The position numbers and the translations under genes were made by a program. Of a stretch of 64,000 nucleotides of DNA, positions 24,151 to 37,460 are shown one piece after another. The stretch is taken from positions 124,001-188,000 of the forward strand of contig NW_002476405.1 of NCBI RefSeq assembly GCF_000189635.1, in the 5' to 3' direction. Positions within the stretch are counted from its first letter, which is position 1, and each line of letters starts with the position of its first letter. The stretch is from Tetrahymena thermophila SB210 (taxonomy: Eukaryota > Ciliophora > Oligohymenophorea > Hymenostomatida > Tetrahymenidae). The notes beneath the pieces were generated by a model. The model ran no database searches and was not told the origin of the DNA. It saw nothing but the letters and a program-made list of their open reading frames with translations.

Positions 24151-27100
24151 AAATGAAATAATTCTACATATATTTATATTTGGAAAGTTTCTTAATTATT
24201 TTTTTTACTGTAATTTAGATAAAGAATCTTTATATTTTAAGTTGAGATTTAGTAAAACCTCTATTTTAATAATAATAACAAATAATGTTTAATATTATTT
24301 TTTAATTGTTAATTTGATTTACGCACTATTGATTTTTGTGCTTTATTTACACTTATCAATATCAACAGATTTAATAATTCAGGTATATAAAATAGGAAAA
24401 GATAGATCAGTATGAATTTAATTTATTTTAATATCAGATCTAATTAAAAATATCGAATAAATTAATTACTTAAATTCAAATCAATATATCTCTATTTATT
24501 TTTATATACTTTTTTCTTTATAAATTAAAATAAAATATAATTAACAAATATAGTTACATTGTGTTGATAAATAAGTAGATTAATTTAGATCTCTAAAGCT
24601 AATTATTACAAAATAAAATGATTTATTTGCTTAAAGTTTTAGAAACCTAAATGACTGATTGAAAAATATGTATCTAAAAATTAAATTAGTAAATTATATT
24701 TTTTAAGCATGAATTAAAGAAAAATAAATCAGAATTTAATATTAACATTAGGCATTTTAGTTACCTGAAATATGTTAATAACTATTCTTTTTTAACTTCA
24801 TTCAAAATAAAAGTCATTTGTATTATCTTAACTCTTAATTTATGAAAAAATATATTAAATAAATTGTAAATGATATTTTATGAGTCTACTAAAAGCTTAT
24901 ATAATCAAGCTGATATTTTTTATTATTTTAAAATCTTTTTATATTTTAATTTGTAAAGAGAAAAGAGAGTTCATTATAAGTATTTTTATCAGATAGATAG
25001 ATCAATTTGATAGATAACTTAACAATACAAATATTGTAAATTTTAGGATAAAAATACTATAAAAATCTTTTAATTGATGGTTCACAATAATAAAATTTGA
25101 CTATGTTTTAGTTTTGTTACTTTAATATTTTTATTCTGATTTGATGACAAAAAATTTGGAGACTTACATTTTTCCTTTTATGGATCTCTACTTAAAAAAT
25201 AAATTAATTAATAATTAGAAATTAAATAAAATGTATCTATCTACACTTTTTAAAAAAATTTCCATATATTACCCTTTTAATCTTATTTAATCTTGTTACT
25301 TTTTCAAAATTATAGCAATTTAAAAACATCACGTATCCATTAACTTTAAAAGTAAATAAAAAATATCTTTTTTTTTTTTTGTATTTATCAATCAAATTAA
25401 ATTTTTTAATTCAAGGGCACAATTGAAGATTTTAAGATTTAAAAAAGGAGGGCAATTATATAAAAAATTAAATATATTTTAATAATTTAGTAATTTATTC
25501 AGGGTCAGAAAATAAAAATATTATGAACAACACTAAAATTTTTAATAGCCATAAATGAATGATGATTTTTATTCATTATTATAATTTAATAGAAAAAGAA
25601 ACAAACTTTTTATATTAATTTAAAATTGTATGAATCTTATTTAAATAGATTGAAGTTTCATATGGTATGTAGGTTCCTAAATTGGTTTACATAAATTAAT
25701 TATCGAATATCTAAAATAGAAAAAATTTCAACTTAATTTACTAATAATCCAGATTCAAAATTAACAAAATTTTAATTTTTTATTTACATCTCCATTATTA
25801 TTATTTTAAAAATTTAGAATGTATGTTGAAAATAGGTACAAGTAAAATATTTTAAATTACAATCTTCAATCGAAGTTTATTCGAGTTTATGTTTTTAAAT
25901 TGTGATTTTTACCTTTTAAATATTTTAATGTCACTTTTCTTAGTTTTGAAAGGATGACTAAAATTTTAGAATTGCTATTAAAGATTATTTTACGCTTAAA
26001 AGATATTTTGTATTTTTTATTTTGATTGCAATTTGATTAATTCTTAATTAAAAGATCTACAAATTACAGAACAATCTTAGATAAATTTTTCAATTCATTA
26101 AAAGTTATAACTATATAAGAATTAATTGAAAAACTTATAGAAAGAATTATATATTATTTTGATATAGACATCATAAAGATGATAAATAATTTTTTCTTTA
26201 TAAAATAATATGGGATTTAATATGTGCTTGCTAATGCTAACTGTGTATACTCATTTTATTTTCAAAATAAATTCAAGATTTTAACAATAGATTTTATTTT
26301 CTTGTATGTCTATTCAATGACCTTACATAATATTTTCAAAAATACATTCATAAATTATTCTTTCACAAGGCCAAATATTTATTGTTGGTTTTTTAAATTT
26401 GTCTGTTTATATTGACTCATTTTTCACTCTTTATTATTTACTTGATAAAATGAAATACAACAGCATTTATCTTTCTTAAAGTTCATTAAAATTGTTACTT
26501 TTTACTAAAACAATACTAATTTGTTCATATTATTTTTGTTTTTTTCTTTATCTTCCTTTAAAAACATAAGAATATAGGATTAGGCATAATGCCAAATTGA
26601 AAGACTTTTGCAGGTTATTGATAGTGAATCCAATATATTAAATTAAAAAAGTTGATATTGTTATATTTTGTAAAAGTAAGATATTTTTCTAAATTAGAAT
26701 TGAAATTTAGCATGGAAGATAATACCTTACTTTCTCATTTCTTAATCAAAACTATTAGGTCATTTTTAAAATAGAAAGAGACTAGTTTAAGGTTAAAAAC
26801 CTTATTTAGTAATATAATATATTATAAATGAGTTATGAATATCCTTATTATATTTTAAAATTGTTTACAATTAAATAAGTGAAATAAGGCTGTTGCTTTT
26901 TTATGTAATTTACTAATAATTTTTTAATAAAATTTGTAGACTATTTATTTTGTTTTCTTTTTGAATTAATTAATAAAGATTTGAATACTAACTACAAGAA
27001 ATGCGTCACTATCTCTACTTGCTTGAATTAAACTAATGATTATAATCGATAAATTTTAACTTATTAAGTTTTAATAATTGATGTTCTTTAATAAAAAATG

Positions 27101-29682
27101 AAAATTAATTAATATTTAATTATGTAAATTACGATCGATTAGAGTAAATTAGATGAAAAAAGTAATATATTTATCATGAATATAATATTTAGTATCATTC
27201 CTTATTGATAAATTAAAAAAAATTTTCTTTTTCATATAAAATCTTTCATTTTACTATTTTAGAATAGATTTTCTAGCAAATAAAATGTTTCAAATTTATT
27301 AGTAATAAAAAAAAATATAAATTTTAAATATGTGAAAACTATAGAAGTTTTTAAATGCTACTAAATTTACATTCTATTATATTATTTTACTCTTGATTTT
27401 AAAAAGTATAAAAACCAAAGTGTTTATTTAATATATTATCAGTGTTCATAATTAGTAACAAGCAGAACTATTTTTGACAACTATAAAACATTATTAATTG
27501 AATTTATAGACTATAGCTTTAATGAAATAATAGAGTTAAGTAAATAAACAAAATATTTTATAAGCTCAATCAATTTAATATTTCTTATTTAAATAAATAA
27601 CATTTTAGTTATTTATGGTCAGTTATTTTTTTTTACATCACTTTCAAAGTTAAAAAATTTGTTTATTTTTCTTTGTATTTCCTATTTAATATCATTATTA
27701 ATCATATTTTGTATTTTTGAATGGTTTTTATAGTAAAATTTTCTTAATCTAAATTAAAAGCACTACAAATTAGACATAATTTACTGCTCAAAGCTAAATA
27801 AATAAAATCTATAAATAAATTATTGATTCTATTATTTGACTAAATATTGATAAATATTTTTGTTTTTATCATATAAAATTAAAAATTATTTTCAAATTTT
27901 ATATATTTTTATAAACATAAACAAATGGTATTTTAAATTTAAAAATTAAAATTTGATATCAATAGCTAAACTTAATTCATAAGTATTTATTATTTTTATT
28001 TAAAAAACATAAAATTTGTACTTTTTCATAGCTTAATGATATATACTTTAATATTTCATAATTATTAAATAATTTTTAACTTTTAATTAATCCGCTATTT
28101 AAATAAACGTTCATTTTTTTAGAATTTAAAAATTATAATATATAGATCGATAAATAAGTAAGTACAGTAAATAAAATAAATATCTTTATTAAATAGCTGT
28201 AAATATTTTCTAATTAAAAAAACTAAAGATAATTATTTATGGAATATTTTATCCTAAAACAGAAACATAAATTTTCATTTTTCTTTATAAAATTTTATGC
28301 TATTTGTTAGATTTTTTTAGTAAATTACTAAAAATAATTTAAGATTAGGCTAGTTTGTCTTTTTTAGTTGAATTTAAGATTTATAATAATAGAGTTTTTT
28401 TCAATAACTAATTCAGTATTTATTACTCTTTTTACTTAATTTAGTTTACTATTTTAAATTAATTAACCAAAAGATTTTTTAAAAATGCAATTAGAATCTA
28501 TTTGAAAACAATTTAATCAATTAAAAAAACAATCAAAAAGCAATGAAACTAATTTTTGCATTTTAAGCTACATAATTCATTCAAACTTGTTATTAAATAG
28601 AAATTAAATTACTTAAAAATATTTTGTATTTACTCAATCAATAAATGAATTAATAAATAAATATATTAATACAAATAAGTATTAAAATCAATATAATTAT
28701 TTTTAATAGTTTAAATATATTAAGAGAGTGGGTGTATGTAAATGTATTGAAATTATCATTTTTGTAGCTAGAAAGTAATAAATAAACACTGATATTTTTT
28801 AAAATTGCTTAGACCAGAAATTAAAAATGGATTTTTAATTTTAAATTGGTAAAAGGCCTGGAAAAAAGATTATTTTAGGAAAGATTTAAATGCATATGAA
28901 TATAAATCTTTATAATAATAGAAGTTATTTTATTGAATATTTTCCTAAAGTAATCTTCTTAATTTTATCTATACTAATGAAATACAGAAAGCTTATTTCT
29001 CATTTTTATAATTTCATTTAATATTTTAGCTTTAATCTTCTTTAAAAGTAGATGTAAAATATTTAGATATATTTTAAAAAAGAGTAATTTTTTAAATTAA
29101 ATTAAACTTATTCATAATCTTTATGAAACTAGTTTTATTGTTTGTAAGATAAGTAATTATTTATTCTCAAAAGTATAATTTTTTGTTTTAAAATTGAGTG
29201 ATAGTTAATGTCAAAATAAATTATAGCCAAACACCTAATTAAAATCTAGTGGTTTGGGTATTAATGAGTTTAAAATTAAATAAAAATATATTTGAAGTTG
29301 TTAGTTCTAAGCCATTTTTATTTTAATTCAATTTTATTTAGGATAAATTTTGAAGCTATGAAACCAAAAATTTTGAAAATTTGAAAAAAAAAATGATTGA
29401 ATAATATAGGGTATATAAAATTGAATTGAATTATTTTATTTGGTTTCTCATTTCTACCAAAAATACACTTTGAATGATTTTTCTAATTAATTAAACCAGA
29501 GACTAAAATTTATAAATTAACCTTCTACTATAAGTTTATCTTAAATAAACAAAAATTTTATGATATTTATTTATAAATTTATTATCAGCTATTTAACTTA
29601 TTTATTTATTTATTTATTTTTGAATACTTTTAATTATAATCTTTAATAATAAATAGAGGAAAGGTTTATAAAGACTTATTTT

Positions 29683-29742
29683 TAAAATCAAATCAGCAAA
29701 TATACATAAAATAATTAAATATATAAGTCAAAAATCTTAAAA
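29683..29742 (-). promoter_or_regulatory. 3' element downstream of gene 6, diverged
   Basis: It keeps AATCAAATCAGCA and ATAAAATAATTAAATATATA. The second box has decayed to AAGTCAAAAATCTTAAAA. It ends about 44 bases past the stop. Confidence 0.45.
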
Positions 29743-29785
29743 TTAATTTTTTTAATTATAGTTTTAATAAATAACTATTTTCTTT

Positions 29786-32700
29786 TCAAATAAGTAAGCA
29801 AGCTATTATTAAGCTTGAAAAAGCTAATATAATAGATGATGAGGGTAATGATGATGTTTATCCTGCTGATGACTAACTAGGTTTATTAGAGATGCATTAT
29901 TTTTAATCTGCAGTAGCATATTGATTTGCAGAATTAGTGCCATTAGCATAGCATACTTTACAATCTGAGTCAGTCCAACCAGAATTTCTACTACAGGTTC
30001 CTGTTGAATTTACGCAATTGGTATTGTAAGCATTTGCAAATTTGTTGCTTTGATTGCAGGAACCACATAAATAATCATTCAAATTAGTTGTAGGCATTGT
30101 AGCAGCTAAGCAAGACTTAATATAGCAATTTTAGGTATCTGATCCTGATGGAAGGAAAGTAAAATTAGTGAAGCTGCCACAATTAGAACAAGATTTATTA
30201 CTTTAGCATTACACATTAGTACCTTACACTACTGAGGTTTAACAGCTAGATTAATCTGCTTTTGCGTATATAAACGTTGAGTTGGAAGTATTTGCATTGC
30301 ATGCATTACAATCTTAATCAGTCCAACCAGATTTTCTTAAACAAGATCCTGAGCTTGCAACACAAGATGAACCATCACTATTAGCATATAATAATGTTGG
30401 GGTGCTAGTGCTTACATGGCAAGCATTACAATCTGTATCATTCCAACCAGAGTGTCTTGAACAAGTACCTGAGCTTGCAACACATGATGAACCATCAGCA
30501 TTAGTGTATAATAATGTTGGGGTGCTACTGCTTACATGGCAAGCATTACAATCTCCATCATTCCAACCAGAGTGCCTTGAGCAAGTACTTGAGCTTGCAA
30601 CACAAGATTAACCATCAATATTAGCGTATAATAATGTTGGGGTGCTAGTGCTTACATGGCAAGCATTACAATCTGTATCATTCCAACCAGAGTGTCTTGA
30701 ACAAGTACCTGAGCTTGCAACACAAGATGAACCATCAACATTAGTGTATAATAATTATGGGGTGCTACTACTTGTATGGCAAGCATTACAATCTGCATCA
30801 TTCCAACCGGAGTGTCTTGAGCAATTTTGGACTGCAACACAAGAAGAACCATCAATATTAGCGTATAATAATGTTGGGGTGGCACTGCTTGCATGGCAAG
30901 CATTACAATCTCCATCATTCCAACCAGAGTGTCTTGAGCAATTCTGGACTGCAACACAAGAAGAACCATCAATATTAGCGTATAAAAATGTTGGGGTGGC
31001 ACTGCCTGCATGGCAAGCATTACAATCTCCATCATTCCAACCAGAGTGTCTTGAGCAAGTACCTGAGCTTGCAACACATGATGAGCCATCACTATTAGCA
31101 TGTATTAATGTTGGGGTGGCACTGCCTGCATGGCAAGCATTACAATCTCCATCATTCCAACCAGAGTGCCTTGAGCAAGTACTTGAGCTTGCAACACAAG
31201 ATTAACCATCAATATTAGCATATAATAATGTTGGGGTGCTAGTGCTTACATGGCAAGCATTACAATCTGTATCATTCCAACCAGAGTGTCTTGAACAAGT
31301 ACCTGAGCTTGCAACACATGATGAACCATCAGCATTAGTGTATAATAATGTTGGGGTGCTACTGCTTGCATGGCAAGCATTACAATCTCCATCATTCCAA
31401 CCAGAGTGCCTTGAGCAAGTACTTGAGCTTGCAACACATGATGAGCCATCACTATTAGCATATAATAATGTTGGGGTGCTAGTGCTTACATGGCAAGCAT
31501 TACAATCTGTATCATTCCAACCAGAGTGTCTTGAACAAGTACCTGAGCTTGCAACACATGATGAACCATCAGCATTAGTGTATAATAATGTTGGGGTGTT
31601 ACTGCTTGCATGGCAAGCATTACAATCTGTATCATTCCAACCAGACTGTCTTGAGCAATTCTGGACTGCAACACAAGAAGAACCATCAATATTAGCGTAT
31701 AATAATGTTGGGGTGGTACTGCCTGCATGGCAAGTATTACAATCTCCATCATTCCAACCAGAGATTTTTGAGCAAGTACTTGAGCTTGCAACACAAGATT
31801 AACCATCAATATTAGCATATAATAATGTTGGGGTGTTAGTGCTTACATGGCAAGCATTACAATCTGTATCATTCCAACCAGAGTGTCTTGAACAAGTACC
31901 TGAGCTTGCAACGCATGATGAACCATCAGCATTAGTGTATAATAATTATGGGGTGCTACTACTTGTATGGCAAGCATTACAATCTGCATCATTCCAACCA
32001 GAGTGTCTTGAGCAAGTACCTGAGCTTGCAACACATGATGAGCCATCACTATTAGCATGTATTAATGTTGGGGTGGCACTGCCTGCATGGCAAGTATTAC
32101 AATCTCCATCATTCCAACTAGAGTGCCTTGAGCAAGTACCTGAGCTTGCAACACAAGATGAGCCATCACTATTAGCATATAATAATGTTGGGGTGCTAGT
32201 GCTTACATGGCAAGCATTACAATCTGTATCATTCCAACCAGAGTGTCTTGAACAAGTACCTGAGCTTGCAACACAAGATGAACCATCAACATTAGTGTAT
32301 AATAATTATGGGGTGCTACTACTTGTATGGCAAGCATTACAATCTGCATCATTCCAACCGGAGTGTCTTGAGCAATTTTGGACTGCAACACAAGAAGAAC
32401 CATCAATATTAGCGTATAATAATGTTGGGGTGGCACTGCTTGCATGGCAAGCATTACAATCTCCATCATTCCAACCAGAGTGCCTTGAGCAAGTACCTGA
32501 GCTTGCAACACAAGATGAGCCATCACTATTGGCATATAATAATGTTGGGGTGTTACTGCTTGCATGGCAAGCATTACAATCTCCATCATTCCAACCAGAG
32601 TGCCTTGAGCAAGTACTTGAGCTTGCAACACAAGATTAACCATCAATATTAGCGTATAATAATGTTGGGGTGCTAGTGCTTACATGGCAAGCATTACAAT

Positions 32701-35272
32701 CTGTATCATTCCAACCAGACTGTCTTGAGCAATTCTGGACTGCAACACAAGAAGAACCATCAATATTAGCGTATAATAATGTTGGGGTGTTACTGCTTGC
32801 ATGGCAAGCATTACAATCTGTATCATTCCAACCAGACTGTCTTGAGCAATTGTGGACTGCAACGCAAGAAGAACCATCAATATTAGCGTATAATAATGTT
32901 GGGGTGGCACTGCCTGCATGGCAAGCATTACAATCTGTATCATTCCAACCAGAGTGTCTTGAGCAATCCTGGACTGCAACACAAGAAGAACCATCACTAT
33001 TAGCATATAATAATGTTGCGGTGCTAGTGCTTACATGACAAGCATTACAATCTGTATCATTCCAACCAGAGTGTCTTGAACAAGTACCTGAGCTTGCAAC
33101 GCAAGATGAACTATCAACATTAGTGTATAATAATGTTGGGGTGCTACTGCTTGCATGGCAAGCATTACAATCTGTATCATTCCAACCAGACTGTCTTGAG
33201 CAATTCTGGACTGCAACACAAGAAGAACCATCAATATTAGCGTATAATAATGTTGGGGTGCTAGTGCTTATATGACAAGCATTACAATCTGTATCATTCC
33301 AACCAGAGTGCCTTGAGCAAGTACCTGAGCTTGCAACACAAGATGAGCCATCACTATTAGCATATAATAATGTTGGGGTACTAGTGCTTACATGGCAAGC
33401 ATTACAATCTGTATCATTCCAACCAGAGTGTCTTGAACAAGTACCTGAGCTTGCAACACATGATGAACCATCAGCATTAGTGTATATTAATGTTGGGGTG
33501 TTACTGCTTGCATGGCAAGCATTACAATCTGTATCATTCCAACCAGACTGCCTTGAGCAATTCTGGACTGCAACACAAGAAGAACCATCAATATTAGCGT
33601 ATAATAATGTTGGGGTGGCACTGCCTGCATGGCAAGCATTACAATCTCCATCATTCCAACCAGAGTGCCTTGAACAAGTACCTGAGCTTGTAACACAAGA
33701 TTAGCCATCACTATTAGCATATAATAATGTTGGGGTACTAGTGCTTACATGGCAAGCATTACAATCTGTATCATTCCAACCAGAGTGTCTTGAACAAGTA
33801 CCTGAGCTTGCAACACATGATGAACCATCAGCATTAGTGAATAATAATGTTGGGGTGCTACTGCTTGCATGGCAAGCATTACAATCTCCATCATTCCAAC
33901 CTGAGATTTTTGAGCAAGTACTTGAGCTTGCTACACATGATGAGCCATCACTATTAGCATATAATAATGTTGGGGTGCTAGTGCTTATATGGCAAGCATT
34001 ACAATCTGTATCATTCCAACCAGATTGTCTTGAGCAATTCTGGACTGCGACACATGATGAGCTATCACTATTAGCATATAATAATGTTGGGGTACTAGTG
34101 CTTACATGGCAAGCATTACAATCTGTATCATTCCAACCAGAGTGTCTTGAACAAGTACCTGAGCTTGCAACACAAGATGAACCATCAGCATTAGTGTATA
34201 ATAATGTTGGGGTGTTACTGCTTGCATGGCAAGCATTACAATCTGTATCATTCCAACCAGACTGTCTTGAGCAATTCTGGACTGCAACACAAGAAGAACC
34301 ATCAATATTAGCGTATAATAATGTTGGGGTGGTACTGCCTGCATGACAAGCATTACAATCTCCATCATTCCAACCAGAGATTTTTGAGCAAGTACTTGAG
34401 CTTGCAACACAAGATTAACCATCAATATTTGCATATAATAATGTTGGGGTGCTACTGCTTGCATGGCAAGCATTACAATCTGTATCATTCCAACCAGAGA
34501 TTTTTGAGCAAGTACTTGAGCTTGCAACACATGATGAGCCATCACTATTAGCATATAATAATGTTGGGGTGCTAGTGCTTATATGGCAAGCATTACAATC
34601 TGTATCATTCCAACCAGATTGTCTTGAGCAATTCTGGACTGCAACACAAGATGAACCATCACTGTTAGCGTATAAGCTAGTTCCATTACTAGTACTACCA
34701 GTATTACATTTGTTACAGTCCCCATCATCCCAAGGGATACTTTTACTTCTAGAGATACAAGAGTTACTACTTAATATACAGGCGTTTTTATCTGTATTAG
34801 CAAATATATTAGTACCACCACATGATTAGCAAAAATTATCATTTAAATTCGAAGTTGGTAAAGGAGCAGCTAAGCATGATGCTATTTAGCAATTATTTAA
34901 ATCACTAGAGGGTATAGACCATACAAAAGCTAGTGAAACTGTACCACAGCTATTACAATTATCATTTTATTAACATGGAACTTTTAATCCTACACTAGCA
35001 GCTGTACTTTGACAACCATTTTGTCCGCTATTAGCAAAGGGAGAAGAATCACAAGATAAGCAAAAAGTGTCATAAATATTTGTTAAACTATTGGCGGCAC
35101 TACAATCAGAAATTTTTGATTTGCCAGATGAACCTGCAATCCAGCTACTACCACCAGCTGAACCACATAAAGTTTAATCAGAAGTATTACACTAAACCTC
35201 TAAACCTGGACTAGTTGTATCAGCGAATATGAATGTTACTGCAAGTGAAAGTGTAATTAATTTTTTAATCAT
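29786..35272 (-). CDS. Giant repeat-bearing immobilization-antigen-like surface protein (gene 6)
   Basis: ATG at 35272 to TGA at 29786-29788; 1,828 codons in one frame with no in-frame TGA seen. It begins MIKKLITLSLAVTFIFADTT (signal peptide). The first ~200 residues carry the family modules (YDTFCLSC, CLAAPLPTSNLNDNFCQSCG). About 36 tandem units of 39-40 residues follow (about 30419-34680), each with C-N-A-C, S-T-P-T-L-L-Y-A-N-S-D-G-S-S-C-V-A and SGWNDTD. Units differ in the short inter-cysteine linker (ASSGT, ASSST or the one-residue-shorter AVQN). The last ~190 residues return to single-copy modules (PTTNLNDYLCGSCN) and a GPI-type tail ending LIIACLLI. Unit lengths of 120 or 117 bp keep the frame. 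Inferred role: an extended rod-like coat protein. Its array probably varies in copy number, and its assembled length may be collapsed or inflated. Confidence 0.88.
30419..34680 (-). repeat. Intragenic minisatellite, about 36 units of 117-120 bp
   Basis: The marker CATTACAATCTNNATCATTCC (N variable) recurs every 117 or 120 bases on the plus strand. Units fall into a few types by bases after CAATCT (GT, CC or GC) and by linker. Runs of units recur in the same order; for example about 30661-30931 is identical by eye to about 32212-32482. This points to block duplication or gene conversion inside the array. Confidence 0.95.
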
Positions 35273-35560
35273 TTTCTTTTTCTAGATTTAAGTATTTAAT
35301 ATCTTTATTGTTTTCTTAATTAATTAATTATATATATCTGACTTTTTTTGCAGTATTTAAAAAAATTAATATAAAGTAATTGATAACAATTAAATTAGTA
35401 GAAGTCAATTATACTAAATATTTATTAACCTGATTTTAAGATTAGTGTAATTCTTTAAAAATAATCAAAATAATAAATCATCAGATTATTAAATAAATTA
35501 GTAAAGATATATTTATAAATTATGGGGTGAGGCTCTAGTAAAGTTTTATCAAATAAATTC
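35273..35560 (-). promoter_or_regulatory. Upstream region of gene 6 with family-conserved boxes
   Basis: TTAATTAATTATATATATCT near 35317-35340, GCAGTATTTAAA near 35350, AATTAAATTAGTAGAAGTCA through TATTTATTAACCTGATTTTA (35387-35440), and TATGGGGTGAGGCTCTAGT at 35521-35539. Same order as genes 4 and 5. Confidence 0.5.
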
Positions 35561-35789
35561 TTCAAAATTCGAGTTTTAATAGTTATTAATAAAAGATTTA
35601 TAGATTTTCTTTATTTTTGAAAAGACAGGTAAGGAAAACTAAGTTTTTTGGATCAACAAATATTTAACGTATTATTAACATTTAAATTTATTTTTTAAAT
35701 ATAATTTATTTTATGGTTTATAAATACAAACCCAATTCATATAATATCTGAGTTAAAAATAAAATTTTTTAAAGATATTTTAAGCAATA

Positions 35790-37460
35790 TTCATTCACAA
35801 ATATTTTATTGAACATAGTTTTTTTAAATTTACTTAAACACAGTAAAAATTATTTTAAACAATTATTTTTTAAATTGAAAAAATTCTAAGATTTAAAAAT
35901 AAAAATATTGATGATTATAATTTCTTTTAAAAATATTTCATAGATATAATAATACTTTTTGAAAAAATTCTTTGATTAAATTTGACAATTTTCTCCAAAA
36001 TAGGTTTCAATTTTGAAAATTAATATAGTTAGATATTTGATTTAAAAGAAAATAAATACTTGATATGAATTTTAAATTAAGATTAGATTTAAATAAAATA
36101 CACTCAGAAAAATAAAATAAAAACAAAGATCTGACGAATTGTAGTTAATTTATCAAAAATTATTAATTATGTTTTTTGTTAGAAATCCAAAACTTAAAAA
36201 AGATATTCAAATATATGGTTTTTGATTTTACTATCTTAATTACAATCAAACAAAGATTTAAAAATTATTTACTTACAATTTCTAAATATTCATTGTTTGC
36301 GAGATGTCATAATTCCTAGCAAGCATCAACATTGCTCTCTATTTACTTATGAAGAGTATTATTTTTTCATGCGTCTATTTTTTAAATTTACCTTATTTAA
36401 AAATATTTTTCATTTTTACCTTTTTCTTTCTTTCATATTAGTAGAAGCTATATTTGGACATTATATTTGATTTATTGTGCAACATTAAACTTTAAATTAT
36501 ATTTTATAGTTAATACTATAAAAATGCCATTTTAGAGTAGTATTCTTTATCTTAAAGCTTTTTAAATCTTTTTACCAAAAAAAGCCATATTCAGAAATAA
36601 ATATTTTTTATTTTATTCCATTAAAAAGTCAAAATAGAGTGAATAATAATAAAATAATATTATTTTAAGATGTCAGATACATACTATGTACAATTATATA
36701 TGATATTTATTTACAAGATTAAATGTATTTTTAAAATTATATTATTCCTTTGCAATTTTACAAAAATTAAATACAAAAAAAGTTATTAAATTGAATAAAA
36801 AAGCTATTCAAAAGTTCAAAATATTTAAGAGAGCTTTTTTTTAATAAAAAACTCAAAAAAAAAGAAAATAAATTTTAGAATTATGATAAATATTAAACTA
36901 AATAAACAAACAGCTTGGTATATAAAAAATGAGTGAATTAATAAATGATATCTTTTTGCTTATTTATATCATAATGTAAAAAAATATTTAAGTTAGCCTA
37001 CAAGAATTATTAAATTTAAAAAGAGTCGATTTAGTGCTTATGTTCTTTGAAAACAGTAATTAGAACAGTCTTATGTCAAATTTTCTTCATATAATTATGT
37101 AGACTATTTGTTCAATTTCAATTTCAAATTAATAAAAAAGTTAGTAAGCAATTAATTAGAATTATATATACATTATCTTCTAAATAAAAAAGTAATTAAA
37201 TTCATATATTTAAAAAATTTAGAATTAATTACTCCTCACTCTCTAATTTTTTTATCAGATAATAATTAAAAGATATTTTACACTAGCTATTAGAATTTAT
37301 CAATACAATAAATAGAGTCATTTAGCTCACTAATATTATTTGTTTCATGTTTACAAACGAATTATTCATTAAGTTGAAGATAAAATATTTAAAATGATTA
37401 TATACAGTATTAATTATAATTTTTGATAAATGAAAAAGGTACTTTTTAAAATATTAGATA
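35790..37460 (+). repeat. Partial copy of the ~4-kb unit (U1)
   Basis: It begins near CAATATTCATTCACAAATAT and matches 37810-39745 of the next copy. It then jumps at about 37460 into the start of the full unit, so it lacks the last third. Confidence 0.75.

Larger units (their letters stand above)
22730..29785. other. Gene-free AT-rich interval between genes 5 and 6
   Basis: After the gene 5 upstream region it holds a two-copy 355-bp tandem repeat, single copies of the dispersed motif near 25158 and 26936, and from about 27400 the left part of a superblock repeated at about 46600. No supported gene is seen; a plus-strand 63-codon frame at 26224-26415 looks like chance. Confidence 0.6.
27400..35790. 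repeat. Superblock I (pairs with about 46600-52750)
   Basis: Matching stretches in order: 27400-27960 with about 46610-47110, 28300-29000 with about 48380-49080, 29370-30360 with about 50425-51400, and gene 6 5' part plus upstream DNA to 35790 with gene 7 5' part to about 52750. The second copy has extra DNA of about 1 kb in two of the gaps; the first copy has a much larger repeat array in its gene. Confidence 0.8.

Noticed and set aside
26224-26415. 63-codon plus-strand frame
   Set aside because: Low-complexity F/Y/K/N composition, no start context, no conservation in the duplicated DNA.
30390-34570. Telomere-like TTGGGG in every gene 6 unit
   Set aside because: It is a single hexamer per 120-bp unit within codons for Thr-Pro-Thr, not a tandem G4T2 tract.
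30419-34680. Regularly spaced repeats resembling a CRISPR array
   Set aside because: The spacer portions are themselves repeats, units are 117-120 bp without unique spacers, and the array is in frame inside a eukaryotic surface-protein gene.
30402-34829. Long plus-strand frames and minus-strand off-frame ORFs across the gene 6 array
   Set aside because: They are shadows of the 117/120-bp repeats, whose lengths are multiples of three and so keep every frame open for long distances. Only the minus frame with signal peptide, CxxC modules and GPI tail makes sense.
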